Below are positions 1 through 13,096 of a stretch of 64,000 nucleotides of DNA, piece after piece. Position numbers and translations under genes: made by a program. The DNA is taken from positions 292,822-356,821 of the forward strand of contig NW_019775387.1 in the NCBI RefSeq assembly GCF_001039355.2. Reading direction: 5' to 3'. Within the stretch, counting starts at the first letter, position 1; each line of letters opens with the position of its first letter. This DNA comes from Lingula anatina. Lineage: Eukaryota > Brachiopoda > Lingulata > Lingulida > Lingulidae. The notes beneath the pieces were generated by a model, which saw nothing but the letters and a program-made list of their open reading frames with translations, made no database searches and was not told where the DNA came from.

Positions 1-1459
1 TTGTTTTTTTTTTTTTTGTTGTTGTTTTTTGTTTTTTTTTTTTTTTTTTTTGTACCTTTGGCATTCATCAGACTTTGTATATATAGTACTGTCTTTACCA
101 AGGCTTAAAGACAAATATTCCGCACTCCAATTGAAATTTAGGCGAAACCAACCCATTTTTATTAGCAAATTAGGTACACTGTGTACTGATATCGGGCAAT
201 GTTTGCAGGGCTTCAGCAGCATAGGAAAAAACAACTTAACTGCTGCATTAACGACATAAAAGGAGAGGGTCCGGAGCTGGTTTTTAAGTCCCATGAAATA
301 ACAGACATCAGATGTTCAAATGCTTTTCCTTTTGGTATAAAAATATAACAATACGCCACTGTTAACGGCACTTAGGTTCCATTTAATTATTAACAAAAGC
401 CAAAAGAAGATGGGACCAATTCTGCCCACTGTAATTTCAAATATCTAAACCTTCTATCTGAGATGCATAAACCTGATGGGATAACAAGTACCCGGTATGT
501 CGGGCGGCTTGGACTAAGCACCTAACTGGTAGCAAATTACTGTAATACCAGCATTTAACGTTAATGTCTATAATTATTCTAGTCCATCAATCAAATTTCT
601 GTATATTTTGTATCTAAGGTAATCCAGGTTTCCCATCAAAACGTAAACGAGGCCCAAGTGATGTAGTGGGTGGGTGGTCAGTTGGAAAGGAAGTATATGA
701 TTCACAAAGAAAGGGGAAGCTTTAACCATTGTCGCCTAGTTATCAACGCCGTTTTGGAAGAAGAACATCTATGAACGAATTGTTTGTGAACTTTTTTTTA
801 GGATCTTGCTCTCATCATAGTCAAGATTGATATCGGTACCAAATATCTTTACATGTAAGTTACGTGTGAGATTTTAGTTTCTGTTTTTGCTGAATTAAAG
901 TTGTACTTTTATTTTCAATGCTACACAGGATACTTGTAGCATTTGTACATGTGCGGGTCCACATAGACTGAGTTGTTTCCTGATTTGAGCTGATTTGGTG
1001 CAGCAAGGGACACAAGTTATCCCAGTGGGCACTTGCACTGAAAATACCTTTACAATGCCCGCCACCTCATCTGTCACAAGTCAGGGTGGAACGACCGTAG
1101 CACACAAAGCGGTGTGAACATGGCACAATAATGCATTGTGTAGACAGTGTTGCATGGATTATTTATTACCGCTATATCAACTTGCAGAATGCTTCGCCAG
1201 GGTTCAAGCAGAATTTGCACTGACAAGTGTTTTACGTGTGGCAAGTGATCCTATCTGTCTTTCTCGACGTTTAACGCATTACGTGTGTAATATTTCAAAA
1301 TATAATCGTATCCATGCCCTCTGTTCTGATCTGGTAGCCTGAATTGATAACATACATCTTGAAACCACTTTTTTGCACATAATATATGTACAGATTATAA
1401 AAGTAAATTCTGTCGATTTGTGTTGTGGGCGTTCATCTTTTTACTCTACCTTCTTTCAG
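1..1459. other. 5' flank of SNCAIP, no gene recognised
   Basis: The window opens in a T-rich tract (about the first 50 bases). The remainder is AT-rich sequence with only short, unconvincing ORFs. It presumably contains the promoter and any non-coding first exon of the synphilin gene, but I see no clear TATA box or donor site that I would defend. Confidence 0.4.
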
Positions 1460-1583
1460 GGCTGGCAGGCCTCCGCCTAAGGGGCGTTCAAAAAGACGGC
1501 TGTATTCCTGGCAAATGCGAATGATGGAGTTAGAACTGGACTTCTTGGATTTAGACCAACTGGACTTCAGTCTCGACCCTCAG
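1460..1583 (+). other. SNCAIP: SNCAIP first coding exon with 5' UTR part
   Basis: A pyrimidine-rich acceptor (ttctttcag) ends at 1459 and a donor (CAG|gtacgg) follows 1583. The exon therefore has an upstream, unseen 5' exon and about 64 nt of leader before the ATG. The open frame continues upstream of the ATG without a stop in this exon, so an upstream start in an earlier exon cannot be excluded. The alignment of the downstream residues with the vertebrate N-terminus argues for initiation here. Confidence 0.6.
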
Positions 1584-4500
1584 GTACGGGTAAATACTTT
1601 ATTTTGTTTTTGGGTTCGCAAATACTGGTTAAATACTTTATTTTTGGTTTTGGGTCCGTTTTAGGGTATGCTGTAATATTTTCAAATATTTGATGCTTTA
1701 TTGAAACATTATAACACGAATATCAAGAGCTTAGGTTCAGACCAAAAGAAATTTCGACGAAAGCAGAAAGTGAATTCTTTTCTAATACTTCAACAGCATA
1801 ATCTTGTGCATGGTGCGTACTCATAGAAAGATAAGTTCGACGTTAATCGTATATGTGTATGGACATGCTGGTCACTAGAGTGTGCGTCAGGACTCTGAAT
1901 TCACTGCGCGTCTCACAAGCGTCAGTGATGCTGATCTCGGACACAGATACGACACTCCTCGGTTGCTTTACGTGGAACCAAGCAATTCAGAGATGAATTA
2001 AAGCATTGTAAAAATAAACTGTCAATAGATGTGTTGTTTAATGAAATCAAAATGATAACCAGTGCTCTTGTTTGTAAGGAAATGTTTATATTTGTTTTTT
2101 TATATTTGAGGAAACTCAGGTATGAGCTAAGATATTGCGATACCGATCCTCAGGCCTGAGGGTTAAAGCAATTCAATAATTATGAAAGACGCCTTTGTTG
2201 CTATTCCCTTGGGAAATCTGTCAGTTTATTAAAAGCATTCCCCTTAAGCGAAGGCATCACGATTAGCGCGGATCGCACGGTGACCGAGGTCTGGCTGACA
2301 ACGAGATCCGGACTTTACATTCGCCCAACTTGTCAGAGTAAAGCGTTTGAAGAATTTTAACAAATTGAAAGGTGTTCCTAGTTTATTACAATGTGATTTA
2401 AGATATCTGACTTGTCTGTACTTGTCCGACATCAAATGGTGACAGAAAAGGCGACAGAAAATAAGAGGAAGTACTCCATCTTGTGGTTTACCTTTGCACT
2501 CGACTTAACAGTCATTGATTATCCTATGACAGCTAACACCTTTTATTCTTTTTCATTTTAGGTTCCGTTTTATCCTGTGGGTTTAGAAGAATACAAGCTG
2601 GATAATATCAATCTGGCTAGCCCCGGGACTTATTATAAAGATGTGCCTCCGGAACATAACCCGGAGGCAATTTTGGGTAGGTTCGGTGTTTTCTCATATA
2701 CGTTGAAAAAGGTTGGTATCACATTAAGCAAACGCAACAACAAAAAACTATTGTGATATTGTCCCGCAATACGACTTAAACGCTGCTGAGGTTAGGTTTT
2801 ATGGTATATAACTCTGCAGGTTCCGGAGTGAAAAAGTTGTGACCGGTGGTGCCATCCGACGGCTGTTTTTATATACAAAGACCTAGGTTGTTTGATGTGG
2901 TAAATGGGTCAAAATGAGATGAGTATGAAGCAAACTTTGGTCTTCTCTAAATTGAAAAAAAAAGCTGAAAACACTTTTTTACAACAAATTCCCCTACCAA
3001 TAAAGTGGACAAAAGGTAGAGGTCAAATGAAGGTAGCAATAATTATAAGGAAAATAGCAAAAATAGTCTAGACGCTTGCAGTAGGCCCTACCCGTGTATG
3101 TACTAGTTAAATCAATGTCGGTAGTGAAGAGAATTTGGTGTCATGCCAAGACAAAAATTCTATTCGTTCCAGCATTACCTGCCTCCTGGTCAATTCTTCA
3201 TTAATTAGGTTCTTAGCAGTGCATTATGCTGCTAGGTCTTTCAGGTACATGCGATTAAGCAATGGGGAAAGAATATGATTGCGCCCACTCATCCCAAAAT
3301 GCATAAATGCATGGACTCACGCACACATGCATGCGCGCACGCACACATGGCCAGTTATTTTTATAGTTCGATTCTGATAAATCAATTAGCGCTGCGTTAC
3401 TCGAAGATTGAACTAAAATTGGACCGAGATAATATCAGCGCGCTCACTGCGGTTTCTTTTCATATCGTATATCATAATTATAGGCCTGTGCTCACATACT
3501 TCGCCTTATAACTTATAAATAAGATTTATCTCTCATTTCAGATATTTTGGTCCGGGCACAGCACAACAACAGCCACGGGGCGTCCCCATGCAGCGACGGG
3601 TCAGTGCCTTGTGAGGAAGAGGTTGAAAATTTAAAGATCGACAACACTATTGCCGAGTGTTTTGTGAGTGACAAAGCAGATTCTGAGGTAAGTAATTCAG
3701 CGATGCGAAGCAAATGTAACACAGCAGAGAGTTAAAAGTAATTCCATTACCGTTTTCTCTCCAGAAGCCAGGTTTCTCAAATATATTTCAATCCATTTTC
3801 AGTCTAAGCAACGCCCTGTCCACAAATCGGTAAAGGAAAAGGGAATTGCATCAGCGGCTCCATTAAAAACAGAAACTATCTCTCACACTACGCCAACTAA
3901 ACAGAAAACAGCAACAACCCCTAAAGACAAGAAATCACAAGGATTCGGTGTACGTTTTTCTAACGCAGAAAAGCAAAGTAATTCAACGGCAAATAGAAAT
4001 AACTCAAAAATCGAACAGAATAGCAACGCTACAGGCAAGCAGGTAGCAGACACTACGTTGCTTGCGGAACACTCTGCAACTGCAAAACCCAAAGGTACTT
4101 TGGGAACGTTGAAGAAGTTGCGATCTCTCTTTCCGGAACGAAAATCCGAAACAAAAGAACAAACGGATACGAATAAGGAAAAGAACCAAAAATGGCAGCA
4201 GCACACGAATAAAAGAAATGAATTGAACGCAATGGGCAACAAGATCCATTCATTTTCTAATGCTAATGACGTCACGGCACCCCAACTCAATGAACCGACA
4301 TGTTATTATAATCCATTATCAGTTTTAACGTTACCACATAATAATAATCAATCTAACCGTCACCCAAAGGGGGGTCGAAACGGGTTTCACGAAAACAGGC
4401 ATCTTTATTCTACCAGCACCGATGAAGAATCCACCACTCTGTCCGCGGCTAACTCTGACACTTCAGAGAATAGGACATATGGCAGTGTGTCTGACGTCAC

Positions 4501-7500
4501 AGATATTACTGACGTCACGCCAATGACATCATTGGTGTCCTCTCGGAAACATAGCTTGCAGAATGAATCTTTTTTCCAACGTTCAAATGAAACGCCCACT
4601 GCATACGTTTTAGAGTCAGACGACGAAGTTTCAGATACGTCATCTGTTTTAAGTGACCTGTCACCTGGATATTCTACGGGACCTGATGACGTCACAGATA
4701 ACAAAGATGAACAGAAACTTACGGAAGGACAAAGCAGCAAATACACGAATCTCCTTTACTTTACTGCAAGAAATGGGGACTCAAAAAGCTTAGTAAGTAT
4801 TTTTTGTTCATAGTTTTAGAAACGTATTTCCCAACTTTTGAACCTTGAATGTTCTAATAAATTGTATCAACTTAAGTCTTTATTTTGTCTCTGGATTAGT
4901 CAGCGTGAAGTGCCTAGTAGATGGATTTTAGCCCTAAATTTTCTCGTCTCAGGGTTCACTACTATCTTCGGAGGACGTGGACTGTTTACATGACGTAGAT
5001 GGCAATACATTAGCCCATTATGCAGCGTCTGGCGGGAACACTGACTGCCTCCGTTATTTAGTCGCCAGATCAAACAATGTGCTTAGCATATTAAACAAAA
5101 ATGGCTTGACTCCAATCATGCTGGCAATACAGGTAACTGTCAGTCATACCAATCTATATAAAATTTCTATATTTTGATATATTAAAGAAACCTTTAATTT
5201 GTCTGAATTTAAAGATATGTAAATTGCTACACCGTGAATGGCTCGTTTAAATTTCATAACAATGTATAATGATATAATTCATCTTTTATATGAACTTATT
5301 TTGATTATTTCCTGATGAACATAAGTCTGATAAATTATCCTTACTGCAAATTAATTGTGTCTATCCTACTGAGGGTAATGGATAATTGTCTTTTTACGAC
5401 TGTGTTTAGGTACATTAACATGTGATGTGCATTTTAATGGTAATGATTCACTCTCTTTAAAAATGGATCATAGAGAAAAAAAACAGTAAAACAATGACAT
5501 GTTTATTTTCATATTTTATAGGACGGGAAACTGAGTTGTCTGGAGTGGTATCTGAACTCTCAATACAGCACTGAAGAAAATATTAATTTAGTTCTTTATG
5601 CGGCTGATGTAGGTCAGGTAATGGGAATGCTACAAATAATGAGGGCATTGTTATGTGCATATGTTCAACTTAGAATTCAAAACTCCTAATTCGCCATATG
5701 ACACTAATCTGATAACACATGTTGGCTGTTTTACGAGTGTTACAGTGATTTGACGAGAAAATTACAGTTGTCCTTCTCATTTAAATTTATGTCATAAACC
5801 TGTAGATATATAGAAAAATAGCGAGACGAAGTGGCTGCAGTGAGAATAAGCGTCATCTACTGATATAAATCCATACCAGACAGTCAGAACTGACTAGCTC
5901 TACTACTGGGACATCGGCAGGCATTTACTATATTGGTATTCAAGAAAGGTCCTCTTTTTAGGGCGACTGTCTGAGGGCAGTATTGAGGAAGTTTCCAGCG
6001 AGTGTGTCCTACGCTGACAGTGAAGGTAACACGGCCTTGCATGCTGCCGCATCAAAGGGACAGATGGCATGTCTGCAGGTAAAGTCACTTTCTTATCATA
6101 GAAGCAATATCGCAGACAAAATACAAGAAACTTGAAATTATATTAAGTTAAAATGCCACTGAAAACGTACCGAATACAGTTTTACCGCATGGATGAGGAT
6201 GAATCCAACACTAGTTACATTCAAAGTTAACATCAAGATAGAGGACGCCATAAAACACATTAGGATATTAGATACTTGAGACTTAAAAATTGAGAAACAG
6301 AAGATTGTAACTCTGTGGCACCACGCAACACTTGGACCCTAAAAACTCATGTCGCAGAGTTTTCTGGTTTAAAAACAATATACGGTAATTTCTTATATAG
6401 CATTGCAATAAAAAAGCTTGTGTGGAGTGAAATTTTACTTTATAGAGATTGAAATGTTTCTTTATGATAAATAACAAGTATCACGCAAAAATTAGAGACA
6501 AAGCAATGTATACGAAGTTATTACTTCAAGGCATTGGTGGACCATCGTGCTGATGTGACAGCTCGTAATCACGATAAAGTGACCCCCCTGGATTGCGCCA
6601 GGCAAACCAACCATGAAGAGTGCGTAGAATACCTTCGACTTGTAGAAACCAACGCTGAACTACGCACTGAGGTCAACCATCTGTCGCAAGAAGGGGTAAA
6701 GTAAGTTGTCCTTTTTTACTTATTTTCTTGTCATGCTGCCATCATGTCAATTAACTGCACTTTAAAGCACGCTATTTCGGAAGAAATCCTTATACAAGCA
6801 AGAAATGATTCTTTTCAAAATTTCAACGGGTTTTCTCTTAAACGCCTCTGTATACTCTAGCTGACTCTCTTAGGTAAAATATTTGACAAATTTAAAAAAC
6901 CCAAGGAAAGGTAAACTGTCATATTTTCTATGTCTACATATCCTCCAAAGCTACTGGTCTTTCCCAATTCAGACGCTGTAAATTATAAAACCTCTCAAAC
7001 AAAAGTACCTTACGTCGATATCTCCTTCTGAAATGTACAGAGACTAAAATTGAACAAAACATCGAACGTAAGCGCAAGGACAGGTGGAGCAATGATTCGT
7101 GAGCATATGAAAATTGCCCCCCCCCCCCCCCAGCAAGGAAAATTCATTTTGGCGAGTAGGTCCAGTAAAGAGTACTTTTCATGCGCAAAATTCTATTGTT
7201 GGGTATACTAATTGCCAAAATTCGTCCAGTGCACTTTATAGGGTCTGCTACTTCTTGCCAATTGTCTTACCGTAGGGCTGCAAACGTCAATTCCTTAATG
7301 TATTTTAGTAGCCACCCAGCCTTTATGATGACACTAGCCTCATTAGCATATTAGCATCAAGCCTAACATGTGGGCATATAATACCGGTACTACCCGTTTT
7401 CCAAGTCTCAATAATTATTCCATATGTGGTATACGTTGCAGATTTTAGCTCGTTTAACCGAAATGCTTGTTATTGCTGTGGGAATAGCACCAAAACACAC

Positions 7501-10500
7501 CTTTGGAGGGGGGCTTTACTTGAGAGATGATGAATATTAAAAAATGAAGTTTATTAGTCGAATAGTCTGTATAATTACTTTTGGCTTACTATAGATAACT
7601 TGATATAGACTGGGTTCCCACAGATTTAGATCGATTCATCTGGATCGAACTAACTCCCTGGGGGTTCACGCTAGATTGCTGTCAGCTTCCGGGAACCGAG
7701 CGCGCACAAAAGTTAATTACCCCCTTACAGCTTTTTAGTAGGCGGGACAGACATTTAAGCCGATTAAGCTGACAGCAATCTAGTGAGACTCTCCAGGGGG
7801 ATAGATCGATCTAAATATCTGTGGGAATGGTCTCCTAGATGAACTTTTGATGTATGGAAATTTCGTGGATGATTTAAGATTTAAACTGTCCACTAATGAC
7901 AATGTAATCTTAGGCTTAACTGTGACAACTGTAGGTCATTTGAACGCTTTTGAAAAGAAAAAGAACGAAAAGGTTACATGTAAATTGTAACTCTCTAAAA
8001 AAACTTTGAAATAAGTCCATAAGTAACATTTTGTTGGCGGGAATGGAAATATATCTTTTTCATTTAAGGTTGAGATCAGAGCTGGAGGCAAAACAAGACC
8101 AAAAGCAAATGGTAAGTATAAAACCTTATACATGTCAGTATGACAATTACCTGGTTTCAACTGAAGTAACGTAGCATTCACAGAGAAATCTGGTCATAGA
8201 CTTTCAGGTTTTATTAGAATTTTTTTTTTTTTCAATTTTAGACCATGAAACTATTACCCGAAGCATAATTTTTCTGAATATTGTTATGAGCATAAGAATA
8301 TACTTCAGGTGATATCCCAGAGAGACACCCTCCAAGCCGAGTTAATGAAGGCCAATGATTTGAACACCAGGTGGCACACAGTAGCACAGCACGTGACCTC
8401 TCTCCTGAAGACACTGTCACAACAGCTGGAGGACATTTTTAGCGAAAACTCCACCTTGAGAGAAAAGTTGAACGGCGGAGTGAAAAACAGTTTTATTGAG
8501 TATGAATTTTGAAATGTAACACCCGGATTTAATCCATGCAGTGCTCAGCATTTAAGACTATGGATTAATTTTTGTGTCCTTGGAAGTAATGTTTTAGAGC
8601 GCTAGCTCCTAGGCTCTTCACTGGAAATACCCGTGACTAAAACTTTGATCGTTCCCTCCAGACTTTTCCAGTGTTGTCTTTTCTCATCTTTTACAAAGAG
8701 GCTTCAGATTTCACAATTGGCACTTATGTAAAGACCATATATGAAGTTCAGTGCAAGATAAGATGTGCATTACAGATAAATCGGGGTTTTATATATTCAG
8801 TATTGAAATAGTATGTGTAACAGACACTCCTTTTCTTTTAAGGGAGCAGGTGGAAGATTCTCTGGAACGTATAATTATGACGACAGAGGAAATTGAAGAA
8901 TTACTAGAGGAAAACAAAGGAAATCCGGCAGAGTCTAATGATGGAGAAACGACTCCGGATAAACTGTCTTTAAGGTTTGGACGATCGGTTTATGCTATAT
9001 TGTACCTTTTTCTAAAAAAAAAAAATTATGACACCCAAACAACGCCAGTCAAATGTATTTTTGTATGTTAAATGTATTTTTGATTACCTGAAAGTGTATG
9101 TGCCCGCAATGCTTCCATTACATTTTCTTCGATATTCAGGCGGAATGAGACTCAAAAACCAGCCATTACATCCAACGTCGCTGCTCCTCGTACACCTGCA
9201 GCACAGAGCATCGATGGTAGTGACAAACGGTTGTCTGCTACAGCTGTTTCTTCTGGTTGTGTCAAACCCACAAACTTAGATGAGAATCCGAATCGTGCTC
9301 ATACAGTCTCCTCTCCTACAACGAAAGCTTGGCCGTCAGTCGTGGATTCATGCTGCCATAAAAGACAGTGTCATCCAGGAGAAACACTGCGTGCTTCATA
9401 CGAAACAATATATTCTACTCGACCAAGGCAATTACCAAACTCGGCCCAAAGTGGTGCTTCGGCATTGGTCTCGCTGCACGCCCGTGGACTGACGTCTAGC
9501 AATGATTCTATTGCATCTAGCACCAAAGGGCAATGTATGTTTGAGAACACAATGAAAGCATTTGATCAGGTTCTATGTAGTTCTCTTGAGAGTTTTGCGA
9601 CGCTTGATGGGATGGAGAAACCTCCTATTGGAAGGCTAGGCCCTAGTCCGCTGGCACTTCCAAAAGCATCAACACCGAGCCCTACAATGGCACGAAAATC
9701 TCCAGATAGCTCGTTTGCTAACTCGACGATGGAATCTAGTAGATCGACTGTATCTGAGCTGGCAAATGAATCTTCTCAGCTTGGAGATGACAGAAAGTTT
9801 AATGAAGTTCTAGGAGATGAAAAAGTGATGGAATCTTCAACCGTTGGTGTAAGTTCCAATGTCCAGAAAGAAATCAAAAGTGTAAGTGCAAATAACCACC
9901 ATGCTAACCACACTGTTCAAAAAATACCTCAGACACAGGATAATTCGACAGGGAGTCTGTACAAGCTGTATGAAGAGAACTTACTCTATGAATCTGATGA
10001 AGGTCAATGGGACGAACAGAGCTCCTTTAACTTGGAATTGGGACCTGTTGTGTACGAGGAAAGTGCGATTGATGTGGTTCTCCAACACATTCCCACCTAC
10101 TGCAATCGAACCAATGATTATGTGGAAAGTGTTGCATCCGTTCAAGGAGGCCCGAAAGATATGAACAGCAAACAATCGTACACAAACGACCATAAAGTAC
10201 ACGTGATCCATGAACATGGCCCTGAAAACAATTCCAATACTCAGACATCTCCGGAAGGTAACCTTGTCCATGTTGAAGATATTCAAATACACCTGCCAAA
10301 TAATCAGCTAGCCGTTCATCAAAGATACGACAGAACAATCAGTGGCAATAGACTGCTTAAAGTAGTTGTCGATGAAGATAATAACAGAGCGAAAGCAATT
10401 GGTTCTCTAGAGGATGTGCGTGTCGTCACCCCTAAGACAATTAGCAGCGAATCTCTAAGCGCTTCCAAATCAGATCTCGTCTACTTACATAAGCTGGAAG

Positions 10501-11969
10501 GGAGAGGAAAACGTAAAACTGTTAAAAACCCATGCGCGATGGCCGAGACAGATCCTTATGAAAAATACGCATACACTGCCAACATGAATAATTCTGTGCA
10601 TTGTAATAACAACAAGAAAAGAAATTCGAAAATTTTCAATTTCATAAGACCAAGAGACGACGACAAAAGGAATTCCTTTATTAAATCCGTGGAATTCTCG
10701 CCAGAAGAGTTCTTTGAAAGCTATGCTCGTTTTCCGGATAAATCGTTGAAAGCATCGAATTGCAATGATGTTGAACATAAGATTAGAAATGCCGATAAAA
10801 CTAATGGAAACCATACCCAGCATAGCTCAATGAGCATGCAGCATGAAATGGACCAGGGTCAAGAAGCCCCTTGTGACAGGGCAAAAGTATATGTATACCG
10901 TGGTCAATCGGGGACAACTTCAAGCTGCGATAGTGAAAGTGAAACCGAGTTAAGACCCAAGCTCGACTTGTCTCACCTCTACTGTGCTGCAGAGTTAGCT
11001 TCCAGAAATTCAAAAGAAAGCAGCGGGACACTGTCTGCAGCAAGTGCAGATGAAGATGAGGGGAGATTTTCAAAGGTTTGTACTTGGAATTCGTAATTTA
11101 AAGAAATGCATTGTACATGTAGCGTTGCTCATTATATTTGTCGTTGAGAAGAAAAACCAAAGGAAATGTTCAAAGGAAGTTACATGAATAGTTTATTGAT
11201 CAATTTCAACATACATATTATATCTTGAAAAACAGGACAGCATGACGTCATTAGCTCTCCCTGTTATGATATTAATCTTCTATTCTGCTATTGATAAGCA
11301 AAACATGTTTTCCGTTAGTTCCTGTTGCTGAAGAGTATTATTTATACACTGTTTTAAAGACATAAACAATCTTTTTGACAGGACGTGACAGGGCACCGAC
11401 CGTCTGACAAGAATAGCTGGAACACTTGGTAAGAATCGAGCTTTGGCTTTCCTTATTTTACTGAAATCTTCTCACTTAATCAGTTGGCCACAGGAACCAC
11501 AGGCATACTTGGCTGCGTGATGTCTGATAATTCGCAGATATACGCATTGATCATAAATTTGAAACCAGCACAAGCCACAGAACACATTTTGATCAATAAC
11601 CAAACGCCCATGCTTAAAATGACACCAAAATGATCTTAACGCCCTCAGATAATTAACCGAAGTCCGCCGTTACCAGCGTTAACGAAGAATTCTGCGTTTG
11701 TGTATGTGTGTACATGTATGATAAATCATACTCCGTTTTTTTTCTTTATGTTACCTGTCATTTCTGACATCATATCAGTGATTAAGGGAAACGTTAATAC
11801 CTGGAGGTCACCTTGGAAACAGCAACGATATGTTCATATCATAGAAACGACCATGCACTTAACCGATGTTGTAATGTTCTTTTTCAGGTGCGACTTGTCC
11901 TCAGAAGACAGCAGCTTCAACAAATGCAAAAATCAGTGGTCTAATCATATTGAAGGTTTTGTCATATAG
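1524..11969 (+). CDS. SNCAIP: Synphilin-1 (alpha-synuclein-interacting protein) orthologue, 14 coding exons
   Basis: Cytoplasmic ankyrin/coiled-coil scaffold; vertebrate synphilin-1 binds alpha-synuclein, parkin and SIAH ligases. Exons join in frame at GT-AG sites: 1524-1583, 2562-2676, 3542-3687, 3803-4792, 4953-5132, 5522-5617, 5962-6078, 6531-6700, 8069-8111, 8309-8499, 8843-8974, 9140-11075, 11382-11428, 11888-11969; 4305 nt, 1434 aa plus TAG. The N-terminus MELELDFLDLDQLDFS matches the human start MEAPEYLDLDEIDFS, so I chose the ATG at 1524; in-frame ATGs at 1515 and 1521 are possible. Ankyrin repeats span residues about 425-620 (DVDGNTLAHYAASGGNTDCL; DSEGNTALHAAASKGQMACL), followed directly by YLRLVETNAEL (human YLVVVETCMSL) and a coiled coil at about 620-705. 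The remaining ~700 residues are Ser-rich and low complexity. It is longer than human (about 919 aa), mainly in exons 4 and 12. Tail-to-tail with the minus-strand gene ending at 13743. Confidence 0.86.
7607..7835. mobile_element. MITE family A, copy 1 (intron 8 of SNCAIP)
   Basis: Short inverted-repeat element of about 230 bp. The left end GTTCCCACAGATTTAGATCGAT pairs with the right end ATCGATCTAAATATCTGTGGGAAT. Inner arms also pair around GCTGTCAGCTT / AAGCTGACAGC. It shares the core GTTAATTACCCCCT and AGTAGGCG-GACAGACAT-TAAGCC with copies at 27597 and 42424. It contains no ORF. Confidence 0.72.
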
Positions 11970-12238
11970 ACATTAACCACCGAGAGGAGCCGAACTTTAG
12001 AAGGAGGTCGATATTAGCTTACGTGTGCCCCGCAATCACCATGTGCACAGGTGTTTCTCGTGACAAAGGAAACCGCAGTCTAAACAGAGGCAGTCTATTA
12101 CAAATCCCCCAGGGCGAAAAATAATTCCCCAATACGTCCGTTTTAAATGAAGACATTGGAAATATCTGAGTCAGCTGAATATTGATGTGCAGTATCTCCG
12201 TCCTACTGATTGGTAAAGAAAGAAATCCACGGGCACAC

Positions 12239-12244
12239 AATAAA
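12239..12244 (+). terminator. Candidate SNCAIP polyadenylation signal
   Basis: AATAAA lies 270 nt after the SNCAIP stop codon and is followed by a T/A-rich stretch. It is the first canonical hexamer downstream of the stop that I see, so it is the best candidate for the 3' end of the transcript. Confidence 0.45.
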
Positions 12245-12876
12245 ATTTATTTATTTATATTTTGATGTTGTTCGGAGTCGTTTTATCCAAAGTAAATTAC
12301 CTCTGTGATTCTTATTTCTAGCGATTTTATGGCCCCTCGCCTTTAAAACGTACATATTTGTGGTTGATTTCCACACCAGTGTGTTAAATTCTCCAAAATA
12401 TAATTTAAACCAGCACGACATGACATAATAGCACACAGTATGTTAATCAAAAGACGTGAATTTGTTTTTTTAGAGGGAAAACAGATATTAAACTGCGCTT
12501 TTTCGGAGCATCAGCTGAAGGTCCTACATGTATGCTTATGACTGCAATTGTAGTCTTATATGGTTGCAGTCATGACCGTTTTAACTTGGTCATATGTCAA
12601 GGTTTCTGGAAAAAAATATATCCCCATTGCGTAAAGCTGTGACCTTAATTTTCTAAGATGGTTTATGGTTGGATCCTGTCATCTAATATGCGCAGGTTGG
12701 AGTGTGTATTATATATAATGCGGAGTTCTCGAAATACAAGCTTTTGTGCTGCGTCGAATTAACCGCTCGTATCTCCCTTGTCTTAAAAAAAAACAATAAC
12801 AGGAGTTTTGCATTTTGCAAAATAAGAAGCAACAAACACTACATTGGAATCAAAGTAAAGTCAATTTTTATTAAGC

Positions 12877-13096
12877 TTAATTTGACAAAGGAGGCAAGTT
12901 GACAGGTTCTCCACCTTTTGACATTTCAAAGTCAAAAACATTTTTTCTACTATTTTCTTTTTCAAATGAAAGTTCCGAAAATATTAATTTGACAAAGGAG
13001 GCAAGTTAACAGGCTCTCCACCTTCTGTCGTTTCAAAGTAAAAACATTTTTTCTACTGACCATTTTTTTTCAAAAGAAAGTTACGAAAACATTAGT
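12877..13096. repeat. Imperfect tandem duplication, unit about 107 bp
   Basis: Two adjacent diverged units begin with TTAATTTGACAAAGGAGGCAAGTT at 12877 and 12984. Both continue through TCTCCACCTTxTG, TTTCAAAGT and AAAACATTTTTTCTACT. The repeats are non-coding and lie in the 3' flank of the minus-strand gene. Confidence 0.8.

Noticed and set aside
3883-4746. Minus-strand open frames over SNCAIP exon 4
   Set aside because: They are antisense shadows of a long open coding exon, with no splice support or domain.
9981-11073. Minus-strand open frames over SNCAIP exon 12
   Set aside because: Antisense shadows of a 1.9-kb coding exon; composition is not protein-like.
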